Part shown: positions 52,840 to 62,826 of the stretch, piece by piece
How the letters are laid out: the number at the start of each line of letters is the position of its first letter
Numbering within the stretch: the first letter of the stretch is position 1
Origin: Thermoanaerobaculia bacterium
GTDB lineage: Bacteria; Acidobacteriota; Thermoanaerobaculia; Gp7-AA8
DNA: 64,000 bases
Assembly (NCBI GenBank): GCA_017883235.1
Contig: JADGNY010000008.1
Location: 1-64,000, forward strand
Reading direction: 5' to 3'
The notes under the pieces: model-generated
What the model was told of the DNA's origin: nothing
What the model saw: the letters and a program-made list of their open reading frames with translations, nothing else
The model's database searches: none
Made by a program: the position numbers and the translations under genes

Positions 52840-53142
52840 TCAGGCCTGTTCGGCCTGAGCGCCTTTTTGGCGCTTGGTGGCGCGCGAGGTTCGTGGGATC
52901 GAACCGATGACGATCCAGTCGTGTTTGTTCACGACCACCGGCTCATTCGTCTTCGGCCAGAGCTCGATGGGGATGTAGTAGTAGCCGTCGCCGAGGACGC
53001 GTGACTTGATGGCCAGGTCGCGCATGCTCTTGCAAAGGCCCTTCTTACCGCGGATGGCGCTTCGTTCCACCATCACACCCGTCTGTTCGCCGACGCCCTG
53101 ATAGATGCTGATCTCCGCACAAAGCGAGTTCACTAACGTCAT
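52840..53142 (-). CDS. Small hypothetical protein upstream of dacA
   Basis: 100 aa from the ATG with GGAG 5 nt upstream (MTLVNSLCAEISIYQGV); a 14-residue longer version lacks a ribosome site. Unrecognised; beta-rich with a basic tail (RATKRQKGAQAEQ). In the same transcript orientation as dacA. Its last codons form a GCCTGAAC-type stem with the spacer. Confidence 0.5.
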   Translation of the reverse strand: MTLVNSLCAEISIYQGVGEQTGVMVERSAIRGKKGLCKSMRDLAIKSRVLGDGYYYIPIELWPKTNEPVVVNKHDWIVIGSIPRTSRATKRQKGAQAEQA

Positions 53143-53191
53143 TGCAACTCCATTCGAACTGGTCAATAGCAAAACCTGAACCATGGCGAAT

Positions 53192-53287
53192 TCGGGAGTC
53201 GGGAGTCGGGGGTCGGGGGGGTCGGATCAAAGCGACAGCTCGCGGCGTTCCGACTCCCGACCCCCCGACCCCCGACCCCCGACTCCC
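53192..53287. repeat. Inverted G-rich heptamer block D2 before the ABC exporter
   Basis: The left arm is made of GGGAGTC/GGGGGTC heptamers (53194-53221) with four G-runs, a G-quadruplex motif on the top strand. The right arm (53249-53287) is its C-rich complement, a G-quadruplex motif on the bottom strand. It lies in the divergent region between the small gene and the ABC exporter, ending 13 bp before the exporter ATG. Confidence 0.85.
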
Positions 53288-53300
53288 ATACAATCCACCA

Positions 53301-55160
53301 ATGGCCGATCAAGACGCGGACGAGAAGACAAAGACGAAGAAACGGATGGACAAGGCCCGCTTACGGGCCATCCTCAAGGACGCGGGCGAGATCATCTGGC
53401 GTTCGCGGGCGCGGCTGGCCATCGGCATTCCGCTGCTGCTCGTCAACAGGCTATCGAGCATCGTCCTGCCGTACATGTCGAAGCTGCTCTACGACGATGT
53501 GATCGGGAAAGGCCACGTGGACCTGCTGCCGAAGCTCGTTTTGGTGAGTCTCGGCGTGGCGATCTTCGGAGGCACGACCGACTACGCCCTCGCCCAGATC
53601 CTCGGCATCGCCGCGCAGCGATCGATCACCGATCTGCGCACGCGGCTGCAGCAGCACGTGCAGCGGCTTCCGATCCGCTACTTCGACTCGACCAAGACCG
53701 GCGTCCTGGTGTCGCGCGTCATGAACGATGCGGAAGGGATTCGCAACCTGGTCGGCACTGGGCTGGCGCAAATCTTCGGGGGCGTCGTGACGGCCGGCTT
53801 CGCCACCGCCTTCCTCTTCCATCTCAGCTCGCGCCTGGCGTCGATGGTCTTCCTGGCGTTCTTTGCCTTCGCCGCTATCCTGTTCTGGGCGTTTTCGACC
53901 GCGCGTCCTCTCTTCAAACAGCGCGGGGCGGTCAACGCCGAAGTGACCGGACGTCTGACGGAAAGTTTCTCCGGCATTCGCATCGTCAAGGCCTACACCG
54001 CCGAGGAGCATGAGGAGAAAGTCTTCGAGGAAGGAGCCCGGAAGCTGCTCAACCTCATCGTCGGCACGATGCGCACCATCTCCACCGCCGGCGCCATGAC
54101 CACCTTTCTTGTCGGTGCGGTGAGCGCGGTTGTGATGTACGTCGGCGGCCACCAAGTGGTCGCGCACAAAGCCAACCCACTGGTCGGAATGACGCCGGGT
54201 GACCTGATCGCCTTCACGCTGTACCTCGCGCTCGTCATCGGCCCTGTCGTGCAGATCGTCTCGATCGGCACGCAACTCTCCGAGGCCTTCGCGGGCCTGG
54301 AGCGGATGCGCGAAGTCTTCAGCGAGACGCGCGAGGATGAAACTGATGCCGCGAAGACGACCACACCCGACATCGCCGGCAGCATCGAGTTTCGTGACGT
54401 CGGGTTCGAGTACACCCCCGGAGTGCCCGTGCTGAAGAACATCAACCTTGTCGCACCGGCCGGGAAGTCGATCGCTCTCGTCGGCCCTTCGGGGTCAGGC
54501 AAGAGCACGATGATCTCGCTCATCGCGGCGTTTCATCATCCGACGCAGGGCGAGATCCTCGTCGACGGCAAGCCGATGAATGACCTGCGTCTGGCCGACT
54601 ATCGCTCACACCTCGGCATCGTGCCGCAGGACTCGTTCCTTTTCGCGGAATCGATCTACGACAACATCGTCCTCGGCAATCCGCGGGCCTCGCGCGAGGA
54701 GGTCCTGCAAGCCGCGCATATCGCACACGTCGACGAGTTCACTGAAAGCTTTGCCGACAAGTACGCCACCATCGTCGGCGAGCGCGGCGTTCGCCTCTCC
54801 GGCGGCCAGAAACAGCGCGTCGCCATCGCCCGCGCAATCGTGGCCAATCCGCGGATTCTCATCCTCGACGAGGCCACATCATCGCTCGACAGCGAATCCG
54901 AGGCGATGATCCAGGACGGCCTCAACGCGCTGATGAAAGGCCGCACCACGTTCGTCATCGCTCACCGCCTCTCCACGATCCGTAACGCGGACCAGATCCT
55001 CGTCCTCGAGAACGGCGAGATCACCGAGCGCGGCACGCACCAGGAACTGATGCTCCACGGCGGCCGCTACCGCAAGCTGTACGAGAAGCAGTACGGCGTG
55101 ATGGTCAACCGTTTCGTGAACGAAGGGGAAGAGCTGCGGGATCTCGCGGCGAAGGTCTGA
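53301..55160 (+). CDS. ABC exporter, permease and ATPase fused (MsbA-like half transporter)
   Basis: 619 aa from MADQDADEK. Earlier in-frame residues translate the G-rich repeat, so they are not used. The TM domain (about 45-330) has six helices. In the NBD, Walker A GPSGSGKST, Q-loop VPQDSFLF, signature LSGGQKQR, Walker B ILILDEATSSLD and the H-loop IAHRLST are all present. It forms homodimers in the inner membrane and exports lipid or drug-like substrates; lipid A/phospholipid flipping is the likely class. Confidence 0.93.
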   Translation: MADQDADEKTKTKKRMDKARLRAILKDAGEIIWRSRARLAIGIPLLLVNRLSSIVLPYMSKLLYDDVIGKGHVDLLPKLVLVSLGVAIFGGTTDYALAQILGIAAQRSITDLRTRLQQHVQRLPIRYFDSTKTGVLVSRVMNDAEGIRNLVGTGLAQIFGGVVTAGFATAFLFHLSSRLASMVFLAFFAFAAILFWAFSTARPLFKQRGAVNAEVTGRLTESFSGIRIVKAYTAEEHEEKVFEEGARKLLNLIVGTMRTISTAGAMTTFLVGAVSAVVMYVGGHQVVAHKANPLVGMTPGDLIAFTLYLALVIGPVVQIVSIGTQLSEAFAGLERMREVFSETREDETDAAKTTTPDIAGSIEFRDVGFEYTPGVPVLKNINLVAPAGKSIALVGPSGSGKSTMISLIAAFHHPTQGEILVDGKPMNDLRLADYRSHLGIVPQDSFLFAESIYDNIVLGNPRASREEVLQAAHIAHVDEFTESFADKYATIVGERGVRLSGGQKQRVAIARAIVANPRILILDEATSSLDSESEAMIQDGLNALMKGRTTFVIAHRLSTIRNADQILVLENGEITERGTHQELMLHGGRYRKLYEKQYGVMVNRFVNEGEELRDLAAKV

Positions 55161-55166
55161 GCGACG

Positions 55167-55197
55167 GAGCGCTGCCGTCTCGGCGGCTGGCTGGTTT
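55167..55197. repeat. Partial end of element C
   Basis: CGGAGCGCTGCCGTCTCGG and GGCTGGCTGG match one terminal arm with two changes, immediately after the exporter stop. Confidence 0.6.
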
Positions 55198-55288
55198 TAG
55201 GCGCTACCGTTTGGCCACACTTGGCCTGTCATTTCACGTGGCAGCGATACGCTGCGCCGTGATCTGAGCCGATCCGACTCAGGTACCG

Positions 55289-55770
55289 GTTTAAATTGGT
55301 CCGAAATCGCATCAAATTGGATCGATGCCGCTCCAGACGGATCGATGCCGCATCAAATTGGTCCGAAATCGCATCAAATTGATTCGATGCCGCATCAAAT
55401 TGATCCGATACCGCATCAGATTGGATCGATGCCGCATCAGATTGATTCGATGCCGCATCAGATTGATTCGATACCGCATCAGATTGATTCGATACCGCAT
55501 CAGATTGATTCGATGCCGCATCAGATTGATTCGATACCGCATCAGATTGATTCGATACCGCATCAGATTGATTCGATACCGCATCAGATTGATTCGATAC
55601 CGCATCAGATTGGATCGATGCCGCATCAGCTTGATTCGATACCGCATCAGATTGATTCGATACCGCATCAGATTGGATCGATGCCGCATCAGATTGGTTC
55701 GATGCCGCATCGTTGGATCGATACCGCTCCAAATTGGATCGATATCGCATCAAATTGGAGCGATGCGCCT
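55289..55770. repeat. 21-bp tandem array A5, about 22 units
   Basis: The unit is GATTCGATACCGCATCAGATT, with GATGCC/GATACC and GATTG/GATCG variants. It is the reverse complement of array A3. It has dyads GATGC-C-GCATC and ATCGAT. Terminal units are diverged (AAATTG, GCTCC). Several frames stay open and give artificial heptad proteins. It lies between the convergent ABC exporter and MCE genes. Confidence 0.94.
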
Positions 55771-55811
55771 GGCCTCAATGGCCTGAACTTAAGCTTAAGC
55801 GCGTTACGGTC

Positions 55812-55949
55812 GGAGCGCTGGCGTCTCGCCGGCTGGCCCGGCGTGCGTCCCGCCGCCGGGTTACCCGCGAATGTTGGGAGTCTTGCCGGTTCGGGGGCGA
55901 GACGCCTGGCGAGATGCCCCGTGGCCAGCCGGCGAGACGTCAGCGCTCC
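55812..55949. repeat. Element C, copy 4, 138 bp, diverged
   Basis: The left end matches the 12.8-kb copy exactly for 26 bp except one transition; the right end has one change (GACGTCAGC). The central part carries an insertion GGCGAGATGCC-like duplicate. It directly follows array A5. Confidence 0.85.
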
Positions 55950-55969
55950 GGAAAACCGCCTCCGCCCGC

Positions 55970-56085
55970 CCGGCAAGACTCTAAACATTTGCGGTAACCC
56001 GGCGGCGGGACGCACGCCGGGCCGGCCGGCGAGACGCCAGCGCTCCGGAAAACCGCCTCCGCTCGACCCGGCGAGACGCCACGGC
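55970..56085. repeat. Rearranged element C pieces
   Basis: From 55970 the middle of element C runs inverted relative to copy 4 (CGGCAAGACTCTAAACATTT, GGTAACCCGGCGGCGGGACG). It ends at 56046 in an intact right terminus, followed by a further GGCGAGACGCC fragment. This indicates repeated rearrangement of the family at this site. Confidence 0.7.
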
Positions 56086-56109
56086 TCGGTTCGTAGGCAC
56101 GCCGGAGCG

Positions 56110-57642
56110 CTATTTCGGGATCGGAATGCTCCCCAGCAGGTACTTCAGATCGTCGTCGCGCCAGCGGATGCCGCCGCCGAGGGTGAACGCGGTGTGATTC
56201 AGGACGTTGTCGACGCCGCTGCGCAGAAAAATCGTCGGCGTGGTCGGCTTCTCCTGGCGGAAGACGTACTCGCCATAGAGACGCAGATGCGGGTTGTTGT
56301 CTCCGGAGCGATGGCCGAAATCGAATGCTTCTCCAGTGACGCGGATACGGTTGTTTAGGTAGTAGTCGACGCCCGCCCCGCCGGTGGAGTCGATCATGCC
56401 GAGGCGGACGGCGAACGGCGCCAACGTCCAGCCGGCCTGGGCGGAAACGAGGAACGACCGGTCGAACCTCGTCTGTTGCGTAATGGTCGTCTGTGATTGA
56501 CCGGTGGCAGGGTTCGTCACCGTTTCCTCAATCGTCTTGTCGTTGCGCTTCCCGTAGGGTGTATCGGCCAACTCGACGTTGTAGAAGCGGTTGCGTTCCG
56601 GATTCGGAGTGAGGCGTAGCCAGACCGCTGACCGTGAATTGCCGAGCTTGTCGCCGCCTCCGCTCTGCGCCGGCAGGTTGGCGTAGTAATCGCCATTCAG
56701 GCCCAGGTCGAGCTGCATCTTGCCGACGCGGCCGAGGGTATTGCGCAACTCGTTCACACCGCTTTCGACGGAACCGAGCGCCGCGGTCAGGCGGTCATGC
56801 GCCTCATTGCTGTACAGCAACTTCCCGACCGTTCCTTCGCCGCTGCGGACCTGGGCAGTGACAGCGTTGAGGTTATCGGATGTCGTCTTCAAATCCGTCG
56901 AAAGCGTGCGCAGGTTCTCGACGATCTGGCGGACGTCCTGGCGATTCTCGCCGACGGTGCCGTTCATCTGCGTGGCCATCCGATCGATCGAGTCGGCCAG
57001 CCGCGGAATCTCGACGCGCAGCGAATCGCTGATCACGCGTGCGTTGGCCACGGTGGCATCGACATTCGTTCGATTCGCGGCGATGAGGTCGCGCACCTGA
57101 GCCGTGATGGTGCGGACGTTTTCGACGATATCCTCGAGCCGCTGCTGCCCCGCCGGTCCGGTCATCACGCCGCGCAGCGAGGCGGTAATCGCTTTCACGT
57201 CGTTCGCGATCGCCGACACCTGGTTGGTGATGTCGTCCATCGAGGCTGGCTGCGATCCGTGCAGAACGACGCTCTGCTCCTGTGGAACCACCGGTCCGGT
57301 GGATGGGCCGGGATCGAGCTCGATGTACTTCTCCCCGAGCAGGCCGAGGTTGGCGACATGCGCGCTTCCACCCGGGTGAAACACGACGTCAGGGTCAACG
57401 TCAAGCGTCACCTCGGCCTTGCCATCGGGCCGGAGCTTGATGTTCGACACCTTGCCGACACGCACGCCGGCCACGCGGACGGCCGACTTGTTGTCGAGAC
57501 CGGCGACGGAGTCGAAAATCGCCGTCACCTTTCGCGCTCCGGTTCCGTGCCCGATCTGCACATCCTCGATCTTCAGGATGAAATACCCGAGGATCGCCAG
57601 TACGATCAACATGAAGACGCCTACTTTGGCCGCGGATGACAT
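56110..57642 (-). CDS. MlaD/MCE-domain protein with C-terminal beta-barrel-like domain
   Basis: 510 aa. An N-terminal TM (VGVFMLIVLAILGYFIL) leads to an MCE domain (about 35-120: GLDNKSAVRVAGVRVGKVSN, NLGLLGEKYIELDPG), then a long helical coiled-coil stretch (about 150-320, DDITNQVSAIANDVKAI ...). The last 190 residues have strand-like alternating polar/aromatic segments (SAVWLRLTPNPERNRFYNVE, RLYGEYVFRQ, FTLGGGIRW). That tail looks like an outer-membrane barrel. A lipid-transport bridge across the periplasm is inferred. AGAGG precedes the ATG by 5 nt. No MlaE/MlaF genes are adjacent. Confidence 0.85.
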   Translation of the reverse strand: MSSAAKVGVFMLIVLAILGYFILKIEDVQIGHGTGARKVTAIFDSVAGLDNKSAVRVAGVRVGKVSNIKLRPDGKAEVTLDVDPDVVFHPGGSAHVANLGLLGEKYIELDPGPSTGPVVPQEQSVVLHGSQPASMDDITNQVSAIANDVKAITASLRGVMTGPAGQQRLEDIVENVRTITAQVRDLIAANRTNVDATVANARVISDSLRVEIPRLADSIDRMATQMNGTVGENRQDVRQIVENLRTLSTDLKTTSDNLNAVTAQVRSGEGTVGKLLYSNEAHDRLTAALGSVESGVNELRNTLGRVGKMQLDLGLNGDYYANLPAQSGGGDKLGNSRSAVWLRLTPNPERNRFYNVELADTPYGKRNDKTIEETVTNPATGQSQTTITQQTRFDRSFLVSAQAGWTLAPFAVRLGMIDSTGGAGVDYYLNNRIRVTGEAFDFGHRSGDNNPHLRLYGEYVFRQEKPTTPTIFLRSGVDNVLNHTAFTLGGGIRWRDDDLKYLLGSIPIPK

Positions 57643-57650
57643 GTGAACCT

Positions 57651-58295
57651 CTATTCGTAAGTCGGAGGAAGCATATCGGAGCGGTCGGTAAGCTCCGGCG
57701 CCCGGCTTCCGACCCCCGACTCCCGCACAAAATCGACCCCTGCCCGTCTCAACATCTGGAAAAGCAAAGCAAGCGGTAATCCAACTACGTTCGTATAGCT
57801 GCCGTGGATGGAGTCGATAAAGATCGCTCCGATCCCCTGCGCAGCATAGGCGCCCGCCTTGTCGAGCGGCTCGCCGGTCGAGACATACCACGCGATGTCC
57901 CGCGCGTCCAACGGCAGCATGCGCACTTCCGTCTCGGCCACGCGCGTGTCGTGCCAGCCGCTCGCCGCGTTCTGCACCGTGACGCCCGTGTAGACCATGT
58001 GCGTCTTGCCGGAGATCGTGGCCAGCATCCGCTTCGCGTCGTCCGAGTCAAGCGGCTTTTCGAGCAGTTCGTCGCCGAAGAGCACCGTGGTGTCGGCGGC
58101 GATGATCCAGGCGTCCGGATGCGTCGCGGCGATGACCGCTGCTTTGCCTCTCGACAGGCGCGCCACATACTCCTCGGGGGACTCTCCGGGCTGGTGGACT
58201 TCAGGAATGTCGCTCGGCATCACGTCGAAGGTGAGGCCGATCGAAGAGAGCAGCTCGCGGCGGCGCGGCGATCCGGAAGCCAGGATGAACGTCAT
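57651..58295 (-). CDS. maf: Maf-like nucleotide pyrophosphatase
   Basis: 214 aa. ILASGSPRRRELLSSIGL is the Maf signature; AADTTVLFGDELLEKP and SYTNVVGLPLALL follow. Maf proteins hydrolyse modified or canonical NTPs (dTTP/UTP type, by the SPRR motif). The C-terminal 30 residues run into a G-rich heptamer remnant (GVGSRAPEL). The start overlaps the toxin stop by ATGA. It ends 8 bp before the MCE gene. Confidence 0.93.
   Translation of the reverse strand: MTFILASGSPRRRELLSSIGLTFDVMPSDIPEVHQPGESPEEYVARLSRGKAAVIAATHPDAWIIAADTTVLFGDELLEKPLDSDDAKRMLATISGKTHMVYTGVTVQNAASGWHDTRVAETEVRMLPLDARDIAWYVSTGEPLDKAGAYAAQGIGAIFIDSIHGSYTNVVGLPLALLFQMLRRAGVDFVRESGVGSRAPELTDRSDMLPPTYE
57692..57728. repeat. C-rich heptamer remnant D3 inside the maf 3' end
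   Basis: CGACCCCCGACTCCCGC plus flanks match one arm of blocks D2 and D4, here read as coding sequence for the last residues of Maf. The element's partner arm is absent. Confidence 0.5.
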
Positions 58296-58543
58296 CGCGC
58301 CATCACCAGCCCGATATTCAACACCACGATGAAACGCGCCTCGGTGACGATGCGATAGACGATACGGATCCCCTCGCTGCGGTAACTCCAATACCCGCGC
58401 AACGGCTCGAACAGCGGCGCGCCGATGATCGGATCTTCGTCGATCGTCTCCAGCGCGCGCGCCGCGGTGGCACGTTGTTCATCGGTCAGCGCGCGCCAGT
58501 CCTTTTCCACGCGCTCCGCAAAGCGCAAACGGTCATTCCACAT
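58292..58543 (-). CDS. RelE/ParE family toxin
   Basis: 83 aa. The compact RelE/ParE fold has RLRFAERVEKDWRALTDEQR and the core strand pair YWSYRSEGIRIVYRIV with Arg residues typical of the family. It starts 2 bp after the antitoxin stop and overlaps maf by 4 bp. It likely inhibits translation (RelE) or gyrase (ParE); motifs do not distinguish them. Confidence 0.82.
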   Translation of the reverse strand: MWNDRLRFAERVEKDWRALTDEQRATAARALETIDEDPIIGAPLFEPLRGYWSYRSEGIRIVYRIVTEARFIVVLNIGLVMAR

Positions 58544-58771
58544 GATCAGGTTTCCAGCAGATCCTCGACCGCCAGCATCGCCCCCCGCTCCACTTCCGCC
58601 TCTCCCTCGTCGATGGCGGCGCGGAGAGGAGCGTCGTCGGCGATGTCGATCGTCTCGCGCAAGGCGAGGTATTCGTCATGCGAGATGAGGATGGCGATGG
58701 GGCGATCGTTGCGCAGGAACGTCGTGCGGTTGCCGGTCAGCTCGCATTCGCCGACCAGGGCACGGACGTCT

Positions 58772-59680
<909 letters not shown>

Positions 59681-59704
59681 GTCGCGGGGAAGGATAGCAG
59701 TGAG

Positions 59705-59806
59705 GCGGGGGCTTCGCGGTCTCGTGGTTGCGCGGTCTCGCGGTGCATTCCCGCAACTTGCCCCCACCGCGAGACCGCGTAACCGTGAGACCCCGCAACC
59801 GCGTCA
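59705..59806. repeat. Palindromic element B copy between galU and the BNR protein gene
   Basis: GGTCTCGTGGTTGCGCGGTC and TCGCGGTGC on the left; ACCGCGAGACCGCGTAACCG, then GAGACCCCGCAACCGCG on the right. The element occupies most of the divergent intergenic region, so both promoters abut or overlap it. Confidence 0.8.
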
Positions 59807-59856
59807 AGGCAGCGTTATTGCTTTCGTCGTGGTAAAACTCTTCGAACTGGGCGGGC

Positions 59857-61773
59857 ATGCGTAAACTCCTGATCTCTCTCGTGATTCTCATTCTGGCGAC
59901 GCCGGCGTTCGCGCAGTGGCGGCGCGCCAATCTGTATGGCGCCGACGTCCGCGCGTTGATCATCGATCCTTCGAATCCCGACACGCTCTACCTCGGCACA
60001 AGCGGCGGCGAGGTCTACGTCTCGACCGACGGCGCCAAGTCGTGGCAGAACCCGCGCGGTGGCATCCCGTTTCCGGGATACGTCGTCGACCACCTCGTGG
60101 TCGACCGCAAGGGCCGTCTCTGGGCCGCTTGCTGGGGCGCGTGGGGCGGCGGCGTAATCGCCGTGTCGGAGGATGGCGGCCGTAACTGGATCCGCCGCGA
60201 TGCCGGCCTCGAAGACTTTTCGGTCCGCGCCATCGCCATCGACCCCCACGACGCCGACTTCGTTCTGGTCGGCGGCCTCACCGGCGTCTATCGATCGACC
60301 GACGGCGGCGAGTCGTGGTCAAAGATCTCCGATCAGATCAACGTCGAATCGCTCGCGCTGGATCCCCGCACGCATGACCGCATCTACGTCGGCACCTGGC
60401 GGCAGGGAACGCGCACGGACGACGGCGGCAAAACGTGGAAGCTGATCAACAACGGCATGGTGCTCGACACCGACATGTTCTCGATCACCATCGACCGCTA
60501 CAACCCCGATAAAGTCTGGGTCTCGACGTGCGGCTGGGTCTACAACACGCCGAACCGCGGCGAGAACTGGACCCGCTACCGAGACGGATTCAACAACCGC
60601 CGCATTCATGACATCGAGCTCGATCCCTGCGATCAGGACTCGATTTACGCCGGCTCCGTTGCCGGGCTGTATCACAGCCACGATGGCGGCAAGACCTGGT
60701 ACTCGATCGGCGACGAGTCGCTCGTCGTCAACACCATCGCCCTTCATCCGCAGCGGCCCGGCCGCGTGATCCTCGGCGTCGAGGGTGACGGCGTCTATCT
60801 CTCCAACGATGACGCGAAGACCTTCACGCGAACCTGCGACGGACTGCGAAACCTGACCATCACCTCGGTCGCTGCCGACGCTGCGCAGCCGAAAAACGTC
60901 TATGCGTCCGTGGCATTCGGAGGCGAATCGAGCGGCATCTATCGCTCGACCGACTCCGGAACGACCTGGACGAGACTGGCCACGAATGATCTGCCGCAGG
61001 TTCTGTCGCTCGTCGTCACCGAAGACGCCGAGGTCAGGTTCCTGGCAGGAACGGAAAAGGGATTCTTCTGGAGCAGCGACGGCGTGCAGTGGACACAGGC
61101 CCAACCGGCCAGCTTCCCCATTCGCGTCGACAAGGTGCTCCGTTTCAACAACGTCCGTTATTTCGCGGCGACCTCCGAAGGCGTCTTCACCAGCCGTGAC
61201 TCCGGGAAAAGTTGGTACCGCCTGGCAGGTGCCGACAATCGCGCCGTCGACATGGCCATCGGCAACCTCGGCGACAAGCACGCTCTCTTCGCCCTGACCA
61301 GCGCCGGCGTAATCGCGTTCGACGGCACTCAGTGGCTGGCGATCGATGGTGCTCCCGCGAAAGGCCGCACGCTGGCCGTACGCGGCACGGGTGAGGGCCA
61401 GCTCGTCTTCGTCGCCGGCGCGCAGGGCGTAAAGGCGGGACGCGTCAACGCGGATGCCAAATGGAGCGAAGTCGAAGCGCCCGACGCTCAGTTCGCCTCC
61501 GTCTTCGGCGGCTGGCGCAGCAACGACAGCTTTGTCTTCCTCACCTCGCGCCAGCAGCAGCAGATGCTCGTGGCCGAACCGAGAGAATCCGAATGGCGCT
61601 CCTTCCCGCTGCCCTCACGCACCGCTGAGGTGACGTCGGTGGCCCTCGACCCCTTCAACCCCGACCGCCTCTACGTCGGCACCCTCGGCGAAGGCATCTT
61701 CATCTACGAGGGAAAGTCGGAAAAGTACGAGGCAAAGAAGAAGGTCGCGGAGGCTGTGGCAGGGACGAATTGA
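59857..61773 (+). CDS. Secreted BNR/sortilin-like beta-propeller protein
   Basis: 638 aa with signal peptide (LLISLVILILATPAFAQ). At least eight BNR-type Asp-box repeats: STDGAKSW, SEDGGRNW, STDGGESW, TDDGGKTW, SHDGGKTW, STDSGTTW, SSDGVQW and SRDSGKSW. The spacing is that of a photosystem-stability/sortilin-type propeller. The C-terminal KYEAKKKVAEAV is a short coiled tail. It is periplasmic or secreted; glycan binding or scaffolding is possible. Sialidase catalytic residues were not recognised. Confidence 0.85.
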   Translation: MRKLLISLVILILATPAFAQWRRANLYGADVRALIIDPSNPDTLYLGTSGGEVYVSTDGAKSWQNPRGGIPFPGYVVDHLVVDRKGRLWAACWGAWGGGVIAVSEDGGRNWIRRDAGLEDFSVRAIAIDPHDADFVLVGGLTGVYRSTDGGESWSKISDQINVESLALDPRTHDRIYVGTWRQGTRTDDGGKTWKLINNGMVLDTDMFSITIDRYNPDKVWVSTCGWVYNTPNRGENWTRYRDGFNNRRIHDIELDPCDQDSIYAGSVAGLYHSHDGGKTWYSIGDESLVVNTIALHPQRPGRVILGVEGDGVYLSNDDAKTFTRTCDGLRNLTITSVAADAAQPKNVYASVAFGGESSGIYRSTDSGTTWTRLATNDLPQVLSLVVTEDAEVRFLAGTEKGFFWSSDGVQWTQAQPASFPIRVDKVLRFNNVRYFAATSEGVFTSRDSGKSWYRLAGADNRAVDMAIGNLGDKHALFALTSAGVIAFDGTQWLAIDGAPAKGRTLAVRGTGEGQLVFVAGAQGVKAGRVNADAKWSEVEAPDAQFASVFGGWRSNDSFVFLTSRQQQQMLVAEPRESEWRSFPLPSRTAEVTSVALDPFNPDRLYVGTLGEGIFIYEGKSEKYEAKKKVAEAVAGTN

Positions 61774-61790
61774 GGCCGAACGCCACCATC

Positions 61791-62045
61791 ATGAAGAAGA
61801 ATCACGCCGCTGAACCAACCCCCGACGGGATGCGATCCCACTACGACTTCGACTATAGCAAGTCGCGCCCGAATCGTTTCGCTGCTCGTCCCAAGCTCGG
61901 CCGTGTTCGTTCCATTGTTCTCGAGCCCGACGTCGCCGAAGTGTTCCACTCGTCGGATCAAGTCAACGAGTTGCTCCGTTCGATCATTACAAACCTGCCC
62001 TCTCGGCGAGCGGAGAAGAAGCCCCTGAAGAAGCGCGCTAGTTGA
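61791..62045 (+). CDS. Small antitoxin-like hypothetical protein
   Basis: 84 aa from ATG (a TTG at 61770 would add seven residues and overlap the previous stop). MRSHYDFDYSKSRPNRFAAR resembles the N-terminus of small antitoxin-like proteins, and IVLEPDVAEVFHSSDQVNEL with LLRSII is a ribbon-helix-helix-like end. No toxin gene is adjacent. The basic tail is KKPLKKRAS. Confidence 0.55.
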   Translation: MKKNHAAEPTPDGMRSHYDFDYSKSRPNRFAARPKLGRVRSIVLEPDVAEVFHSSDQVNELLRSIITNLPSRRAEKKPLKKRAS

Positions 62046-62091
62046 TGTCTACGCCCGACCTCAAGATGACAACCGAACACCGCGAGACCCC

Positions 62092-62565
62092 TCATCTCGC
62101 CGGATCGTAATACCGCACCACCACCATCCCCACGCCCTTCCGCGCCTGTTCGGACTTCGGATCGGCGGAGAGAACGGCCATCACATTCGGCAGGGTATGG
62201 TCGTACAGGAGAATCCTCTTCGTTCCCATTCGCGGCTTACCGAGCGACCCGCGCAGGAAGGCGCGTTCCTCTTCGAACGCAACCGGAGCATCCTGCAGGA
62301 TCGTAAAGAGCTCGAAGCGTATCGAGTCCAATCGATCGCGGCGGAAATGAAGCGTGATCGATTTGTCGTCCGCGTAGTCGACTACGAGTTGGCCGTCGGA
62401 ATCGCCGCGCTTCGTCTTCCAGCCGTTCGACTCCAGCGCCTTCACCGCAGCGGCGCGATTCATCCCAACCTTCAGATGGAACGACTCGGGGCGCATCCAC
62501 GACGTCTTGCTGTTCGATGGAAAGACCGTGGCGAAAAAAAGGGCGAGGATGGCGATGGCGATCAT
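62092..62565 (-). CDS. Membrane-tethered or secreted hypothetical protein
   Basis: 157 aa. A hydrophobic N-terminus (IAIAILALFFATVFP) works as a signal or anchor; the rest is an alpha/beta domain (KVGMNRAAAVKALESNGW, DKSITLHFRRDRLDSIRFEL). The LKVGMNRAAAVKAL segment resembles the SmpA/BamE-type small outer-envelope fold. GGGAG precedes the ATG by 4 nt. It overlaps the small upstream ORF by ATGA. Confidence 0.65.
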   Translation of the reverse strand: MIAIAILALFFATVFPSNSKTSWMRPESFHLKVGMNRAAAVKALESNGWKTKRGDSDGQLVVDYADDKSITLHFRRDRLDSIRFELFTILQDAPVAFEEERAFLRGSLGKPRMGTKRILLYDHTLPNVMAVLSADPKSEQARKGVGMVVVRYYDPAR

Positions 62566-62741
62566 GCCGCTCCCTGCGTCGTGGCCTCAGCTTTCATCTG
62601 CGGATCCCAGCCGACGACTGCGTTCCCGGTTCCGATGACGGTCCAGTAGCCGTAGACCTCGGCGGGATACGCCGGAAAGCCGAGCGCGGAGAGCATCCAC
62701 GCCAGCCCGCCGGCCTTCACCTCGCTGACGGCCATGTCCAT
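62562..62741 (-). CDS. Short ORF coupled to the next gene
   Basis: 59 aa (MDMAVSEVKAGGLAWMLSAL ...). The ATGA overlap with the downstream gene and the lack of a repeat origin make it plausible. No family is recognised, and no clear ribosome site was seen. Confidence 0.4.
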   Translation of the reverse strand: MDMAVSEVKAGGLAWMLSALGFPAYPAEVYGYWTVIGTGNAVVGWDPQMKAEATTQGAA

Positions 62742-62826
62742 GAACTCTAAATAGTGTACTAGGCCGCATGTCGGCTGCGATGGTTGCCGAAAAGACCCGA
62801 CAACCGACAACGCGCGAAACGCCCGC

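Noticed and set aside
52834-52860. Terminator after the small gene upstream of dacA
   Set aside because: The stem overlaps the last codons and lacks a T-run on the minus strand; the 24-bp gap to dacA argues for read-through.
55345-56358. Plus-strand frame of about 337 codons across array A5 and element C
   Set aside because: It runs through tandem repeats and inverted repeats and into the antisense of the MCE gene; composition is artificial.
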